Positions 59,724-64,000 of a DNA stretch of 64,000 nucleotides are shown one piece after another. Source of the DNA: Rhodopirellula baltica. Its GTDB lineage: Bacteria; Planctomycetota; Planctomycetia; Pirellulales; Pirellulaceae. The notes below the pieces were generated by a model. That model was not told the origin of the DNA. It saw nothing but the letters and a program-made list of their open reading frames with translations, and did no database searches. Location: positions 217,239 to 281,238 of the forward strand of contig PPHI01000095.1 of the NCBI GenBank assembly GCA_002901265.1, given 5' to 3'. Each line of letters begins with the position of its first letter. Position 1 is the first letter of the stretch. The translations under genes were made by a program, and so were the position numbers.

Positions 59724-61376
59724 ATGCCTGAATCCGAACGCCATTTTTACAGCCGACGTGAACTGCTCGCTTGGCTGGCCGGCGTTCCGATTGCAGGTTT
59801 GGTCGGCTGTGGTTGGTCGCCCCGGCAAATCGATGGGCGGTTGCTGAATCCTGATTTTTCGGTGATTCACCGGCTCCGCGACGGCTGGCGTCCGCCCGAA
59901 CCGACACGCAATCCGTCACGGCACCGCGTCGTGATCGTCGGCGGTGGCATCGCCGGACTTTCGGCCGCATGGCAACTGAAACGCCATGGCATCGATGACT
60001 TCGTCATTCTAGAACTCGACAAGACAATCGGCGGCACGGCACGATCGGGCAGGTTCGGTGACTTTCGTTTTCCCTGGGCTGCCCACTATGTGCCAGTCCC
60101 GATGCCGGAAAATGATCGACTGATCGATCTGTTCCGCGAAATGGGCGTCGTCGTCGGAAGCGCCGAAGAAGGCGAGCCGATTGTGTCCGAGACGGCACTC
60201 TGTCGTGACCCACATGAACGCGTTTTCGTTGACAATCCAGCTGACGGAAACGGTCGCTGGATCTATGGCTTGCTCCCTGACCCTATCCCGTCAGCCGAAA
60301 CCCGTCAGCAACTGGCACGATTCCAAACCCAGATGCGTGACTTCGCTTTTGGGAAAGATCGACAGGGCCGTCGCCTGTTTGCGATTCCGATGTCACAAGG
60401 CTCGGATGACGAACAAGTTCGCGCACTCGATCGCATCTCAATGGCCGAGTGGATGAACTCCCAAGGCTACAACGCCCCCGCGTTGCGTTGGCTGGTCGAT
60501 TACGGTTGCCGCGACGACTATGGACTAACCGCCGAGCAAACGAGCGCTTGGGCAGGCGTGTTTTATTTTGCCTCGCGATGGCGACAGGGCGAAACAGAGA
60601 CTCAAGCCGTGATCACATGGCCTGAAGGAAATGGCCACATCGTCGATCATCTCGCCAAATCACTGCAAGCACAAATCAAATGCGAGCAAGTGGTCACCAA
60701 GATTGAACTCACGTCCCGGCAAGAGCTGTTAACAACAGCCTTCGGTGCGTCGACCGAGCAAACGCAACAGTTTCTTGCTGACGACGTTATCTTTGCCGCA
60801 CCTCAGTTTCTGGCCCGACGTTTGATCGCACCATTCGAACAGAGCCAACGGGATGTCTCGTCATTTCGCTACGGTGGCTGGGTCGTCGCGAATGTCTTGC
60901 TAAGCGATCGCCCTCGAGAATCGAATGTCGCGATGTGCTGGGACAATGTGATTTCCGGCGGGGCATCGCTCGGGTATGTCACGTCGACACATCAAAGTGG
61001 AATCGACCACGGCCCAACGGTGATCACTTGGTATCGTCCGCTGACCGATGACGACCCGCGGGTCTCCCGCCAAGAACTCATGCGACTCACTTGGGACGAT
61101 TGGGCGCAGGTCGTTACATCCGACTTATTGCGAGCCCATCCGGACATTGCGGCACTGATCGAGCGGATTGACGTGATGCGTTGGGGGCATGCGATGATCC
61201 AGCCTCGCACGGGGTTTATCTGGGGAGGTGCTCGTCAACAGGCTGCGCAGTCGCTAGGCAGAATCCATTTCGCCGCCAGTGACTTGAGTGGCGTGGCCTT
61301 GATGGAAGAAGCCTTTGATCGTGGGACACGTGCCGCCGATCAAGTCATTCGACGCGACCGTTCGCCAAAGGTCTAA
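59724..61376 (+). CDS. FAD-dependent amine-oxidase-like protein with Tat/lipobox signal
   Basis: 550 residues, 8 bases after the FAD oxidoreductase. The N-terminus FYSRRELLAWLAGVPIAGLVGC has a twin-arginine motif, a hydrophobic core and a lipobox-like LVGC, so it is probably an exported lipoprotein. The Rossmann motif is VVIVGGGIAGLSAAWQLKRHG, followed by VILELDKTIGGTARSG, a flavin-monoamine-oxidase-like middle, and RWGHAMIQPRTGFIWGG and HFAASDLSGVALMEEAFDRG at the end, where FAD contacts occur. Its substrate is not recognisable. A set of two flavoproteins plus SixA suggests a local operon. Confidence 0.85.
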   Translation: MPESERHFYSRRELLAWLAGVPIAGLVGCGWSPRQIDGRLLNPDFSVIHRLRDGWRPPEPTRNPSRHRVVIVGGGIAGLSAAWQLKRHGIDDFVILELDKTIGGTARSGRFGDFRFPWAAHYVPVPMPENDRLIDLFREMGVVVGSAEEGEPIVSETALCRDPHERVFVDNPADGNGRWIYGLLPDPIPSAETRQQLARFQTQMRDFAFGKDRQGRRLFAIPMSQGSDDEQVRALDRISMAEWMNSQGYNAPALRWLVDYGCRDDYGLTAEQTSAWAGVFYFASRWRQGETETQAVITWPEGNGHIVDHLAKSLQAQIKCEQVVTKIELTSRQELLTTAFGASTEQTQQFLADDVIFAAPQFLARRLIAPFEQSQRDVSSFRYGGWVVANVLLSDRPRESNVAMCWDNVISGGASLGYVTSTHQSGIDHGPTVITWYRPLTDDDPRVSRQELMRLTWDDWAQVVTSDLLRAHPDIAALIERIDVMRWGHAMIQPRTGFIWGGARQQAAQSLGRIHFAASDLSGVALMEEAFDRGTRAADQVIRRDRSPKV

Positions 61377-61531
61377 TGACACGCACAATCGTCCCAGAAC
61401 GCGCGATCAACGTTTTTGCTAAAGCCAATTCTGCACAAACGCAGATAAGGTGAGTGCATCGTCAGACCGACGGATCCGGACGTTTTGACGAAACAACGCT
61501 CCACTCCCTACACCTGCTGGATGGTCGACCG

Positions 61532-62062
61532 ATGGATAGCCGCTTGATTCTGATGCGACATGCTAAGAGCTCGCACGGTGATCCGTCTTTGTCGGATCAC
61601 CAGCGGCCATTGAACCCACGCGGACAACGTGATTCGCCACGCATGGCCAGGTGGCTGGTTGAAAATGATTTGCAACCCGAAATCGTACTCAGTTCGACGA
61701 GCCAACGCACCCGCGAAACGCTCGACTTGATGTTGCCGGAGCTTGGAGAGGCACCCGAAATTCACTTTCTCGACAGCTTGTACCTTAGCAATGTCGAGTC
61801 GATTCTGTGGACCATCAGCAGCGAGCATCGTTCATACAAGCAAGTCATGGTGCTTGGGCACAATCCGGGAATCAGCATCGTGGCGTCGGTTTTGTCGGGG
61901 CAAGTGATTCAGATGCCGACCGCCGCGATCGCGGTCATCGCGGCGGAAACCGATGCCCTCGAAAGTGATTCGCGAGCGCATTGGTTAGAAGAACTCGACC
62001 CCCATACACCTTGCCGACTGACAACGTTTGTGACTCCCAAAGGGTTGGATAGCCACCAATGA
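61532..62062 (+). CDS. sixA: Phosphohistidine phosphatase SixA-like
   Basis: 176 residues from the ATG at 61532; an earlier in-frame start at 61454 adds a poor leader. It is a histidine-phosphatase-superfamily protein: LILMRHAKSSHGD with the catalytic RHAKS, LNPRGQRDSPRMARWL, VLSSTSQRTRETLDLM and the second His in VLGHNPGISI. SixA in E. coli dephosphorylates phospho-His of Hpt domains and PTS proteins. Its stop overlaps the start of the metallophosphoesterase gene (ATGA). Confidence 0.9.
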   Translation: MDSRLILMRHAKSSHGDPSLSDHQRPLNPRGQRDSPRMARWLVENDLQPEIVLSSTSQRTRETLDLMLPELGEAPEIHFLDSLYLSNVESILWTISSEHRSYKQVMVLGHNPGISIVASVLSGQVIQMPTAAIAVIAAETDALESDSRAHWLEELDPHTPCRLTTFVTPKGLDSHQ

Positions 62063-63222
62063 GTGGACTGTGGAATGACGTACTGCTGTTGCTGATCCTT
62101 GTCGGGCATGGCGGTCTGCATATCGCGATTTACAATCGCGTCAACTCACTCGGCTGGCAGCGAAAGACGATCAAAACCTGGGTCAAAGTCTTTTTCATCA
62201 ATACGTTTCTGCTGCCCACCCTGATTCTGCTGACGCAACACCAAGCACTCAACGCGATCATTCGCGGCGAAGACCGCTGGTCTGACCTGTCGTCTTGGAC
62301 ATTGGCGTACTTCGGGATGTGCTTGGCAACGTGGTTTCTGTTTGGCGTCCCCTGGTTAATTTGGCGACCGATTTTTGGAATCGAATGGGCCAAGGCGACG
62401 CGGCGGCGAAAAGTCATCAACGTTGCGAGTGCCGTCAAAACGCCTCTGCTGCTAACCTCCAAGGCGCAGTTCGAAGCCAAACTGCCACTCAATCAATTGC
62501 TGGAACTATCAATCGAACAGATCGAGCTTCCGGTGCCGGGACTTCCCAAGAAACTCGACGGATACCGGATCGCACATCTCAGTGACATCCACTTGACCGG
62601 CGAAATCCATGCCGACTATGCCCGGTATGTGGTCCAGGCGGCGACTCGCGAGCGTCCCGATCTGTTTGCGATCACCGGCGACATCATCGATTCCCAACCC
62701 TGCATTGATTGGCTCTTCGATATTTTTTCACCCGCACAAGCTCCCGACGGTTGCTTCTTCATCCTAGGCAACCATGACACTCGCGTTGTCGATTCGTGGG
62801 AGACTCGCCAAGCGATGGACCGGGCGGGATGGATCGATCTGGGATCACAAACGACACAGCGAAAACTTCGGGGTGTCCCTTCATTGGTGATCGGCAACGA
62901 GTATCCCTGGTTCGAGCGTCCGGTCGTGCCCGACTGTGACGTGGAATTCAAACTGCTCCTCAGCCACAGTCCCGACCAAATCTCATGGGCCAGACGCAAC
63001 GGAGTTCATCTGATGCTTGCCGGACACACCCATGGCGGACAGGGGCGATTGCCGATCGTGGGACCGATTCTGAGCCCCAGTCTGCACGGCAGCCGATTCG
63101 CCTCGGGTAGTTTTTACAAACGCCCAACCACGCTTCAGGTCTCGCGCGGTCTCGGCGGCGTTCACCTCGTCAGGATCAATTGCCGTCCGGAGCTTTCGAT
63201 CCTGACTCTTCGATCGGTTTAG
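62059..63222 (+). CDS. Membrane-anchored metallophosphoesterase
   Basis: 387 residues. The N-terminal part has about three hydrophobic segments (VLLLLILVGHGGLHIAIYN, VFFINTFLLPTLILL, YFGMCLATWFLFGVPWLIW). A calcineurin-like domain starts at about residue 165: RIAHLSDIHLTGEI (D, H), AITGDIIDSQ, FFILGNHDTRVVDS (N, H, D), LLLSHSPDQI and LAGHTHGGQGRLP (H, H), ending with a short strand region. It resembles YkuE/YaeI-type enzymes that hydrolyse phosphodiesters or lipid phosphates at the membrane. It is translated coupled with sixA. Confidence 0.92.
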   Translation: MSGLWNDVLLLLILVGHGGLHIAIYNRVNSLGWQRKTIKTWVKVFFINTFLLPTLILLTQHQALNAIIRGEDRWSDLSSWTLAYFGMCLATWFLFGVPWLIWRPIFGIEWAKATRRRKVINVASAVKTPLLLTSKAQFEAKLPLNQLLELSIEQIELPVPGLPKKLDGYRIAHLSDIHLTGEIHADYARYVVQAATRERPDLFAITGDIIDSQPCIDWLFDIFSPAQAPDGCFFILGNHDTRVVDSWETRQAMDRAGWIDLGSQTTQRKLRGVPSLVIGNEYPWFERPVVPDCDVEFKLLLSHSPDQISWARRNGVHLMLAGHTHGGQGRLPIVGPILSPSLHGSRFASGSFYKRPTTLQVSRGLGGVHLVRINCRPELSILTLRSV

Positions 63223-64000
63223 CCCGCGAGCATCGCGGTACGAGAATCCCGGCGCGAGCAGGGACCGTTCGTCGTCTGCTCGCGGGTTGGTTATTCGCGA
63301 GACAATCAGTGATCTCGCGCAAGCGATCGACCTCTGTTCCCTTGAGATCGAATACACGATCACCTGCGTGGGCCTGCCGTACGTGCGAAACGTCCGATCA
63401 GACAGCCGATCCGACAGCGCATTGGCGGGGCCTAGCGTCAATTAAACCGCCCAAAACAGCCACAAAAACGGCCAGTTCGACATGGACACTTAGTTTCTTC
63501 ATCATCAGGCTGCGCCAAAGTGAAAAAAAGTGTCTTCGCGGGTCCGTTCCAGCCGCAGATCGCCGGCGGCCGCTCTTGGGAGAAGCCCGCAATGGGCTGC
63601 GGTTTGGTGAAACTTGGTGTTTCACGGGTTTTGCGTGGGAAAACAGGGCTCGGATGGTCCATCAGCTGAACATTTGCAAATTAAATCAGCCGCGATCTAA
63701 CCCCGTAAATCGCGAGAGAAAACGCAAAACAGGGCCTCGCATTCACGTCTCGCGAACAATTAATTCACACATTTCCTTCATCAGCCGTTGACCACCGGCC
63801 GATCCTCAGCAACAATCCCGCTCATCGTTCGAGAGACGTCGCCGACAACCAGTCACGACGACTTGATGAGCGAAACCGATCATTGACAATTTGGTGGTGA
63901 AACTTCTGTTGAGTTCAGATATTGAGATCGCTTTTGAGCGATCAGAGCTTGTCTCTGGTCAATCAAAACAATGGCGAATTGTGGGCCGGCTAACCGACCG
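63223..64000. other. Gene-poor 778-bp tail of the window
   Basis: No convincing CDS. Right after the metallophosphoesterase stop, CCCGCGAGCA (63223-63232) pairs with TGCTCGCGGG (63277-63286), a 10-bp stem with a long inner region. GTGAAAC (63607-63613) and GTTTCAC (63619-63625) form a 7-bp hairpin. GATCGCT (63926-63932) and AGCGATC (63937-63943) form another, directly followed by AGAGC/CTCT. TTGACA occurs at 63883-63888. A short minus-strand ORF with a hydrophobic start (63398-63505) is not supported. The end may be the leader of an RNA gene beyond the window. Confidence 0.45.

Noticed and set aside
63398..63505. Short minus-strand ORF starting MMKKLSVHVELAVFVAVLGG
   Set aside because: The hydrophobic start looks signal-like, but the remaining 10-15 residues have no known pattern and there is no clear Shine-Dalgarno. 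It is kept only as a mention.

Overview
The window looks like a chromosomal segment of a planctomycete, most likely a Pirellulaceae (Rhodopirellula-like) organism. Evidence: a protein with two copies of the planctomycete-associated TIGR03000 domain and long Ser/Gly blocks (47576-48793); paralogous secreted FAD oxidoreductases; a very long surface protein with a variant LEPR-XLL type N-terminus; an rsmH gene outside any division (dcw) cluster; a KDO transferase, so LPS and an outer membrane; and RNase Y. No phage, IS element, CRISPR array, tRNA or rRNA was recognised. The family-level placement is an inference from gene content. All names come from reading motifs, not from searches.

Layout. 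1-5.7 kb: a frameshifted GAF/PP2C phosphatase, acylphosphatase, a sugar-isomerase-like protein overlapping rsmH, a sulfotransferase, a gene-poor gap, and a small SxtJ-like/DUF5989 membrane pair. 5.7-14 kb: RNase Y (-), tilS, a secreted FAD oxidoreductase, a PTS-EIIA/bicarbonate-transporter fusion and an NHL-repeat protein (-). 14.2-20.4 kb: a YrdC-like/arginine-phosphatase-like fusion, rpiB, holB and a DUF3750 gene, tightly packed; then (-) a zinc-ribbon membrane protein, chorismate synthase and a second rpiB. 20.8-31 kb: secA interrupted by a one-base frameshift, waaA, a Tat-exported propeller protein, feoAB behind a Fur-box-like palindrome, and an HD-GYP response regulator.

31.3-47 kb is the most unusual region. 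A minus-strand operon encodes an M50 protease/HlyD fusion, a GAF/HlyD fusion, a stand-alone HlyD protein and a TolC-like outer-membrane protein. Divergent from it is a 1824-residue DUF4347/propeller/cadherin-like protein with a C-terminal membrane hairpin. Its gene overlaps by 4 bases a hybrid histidine kinase with two Hpt domains. I read this as a dedicated system that places and possibly processes a giant envelope protein and couples it to a phosphorelay. No transport ATPase is encoded in the cluster.

47-64 kb holds a DUF4404 protein, the TIGR03000 protein, trpS, a scar where acpS and a radical SAM gene are both cut off at the same point (about 50704), an amidohydrolase, an AAG-type DNA glycosylase, a PIG-L deacetylase, a sialate-esterase-like protein, PPK2, a second FAD oxidoreductase, an amine-oxidase-like protein, SixA and a membrane metallophosphoesterase. 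The last 780 bases hold no convincing gene.

Three loci show small indels or joins (1-1106, about 23960, about 50705). These may be real mutations or sequence and assembly errors, and they should be checked in the reads first.
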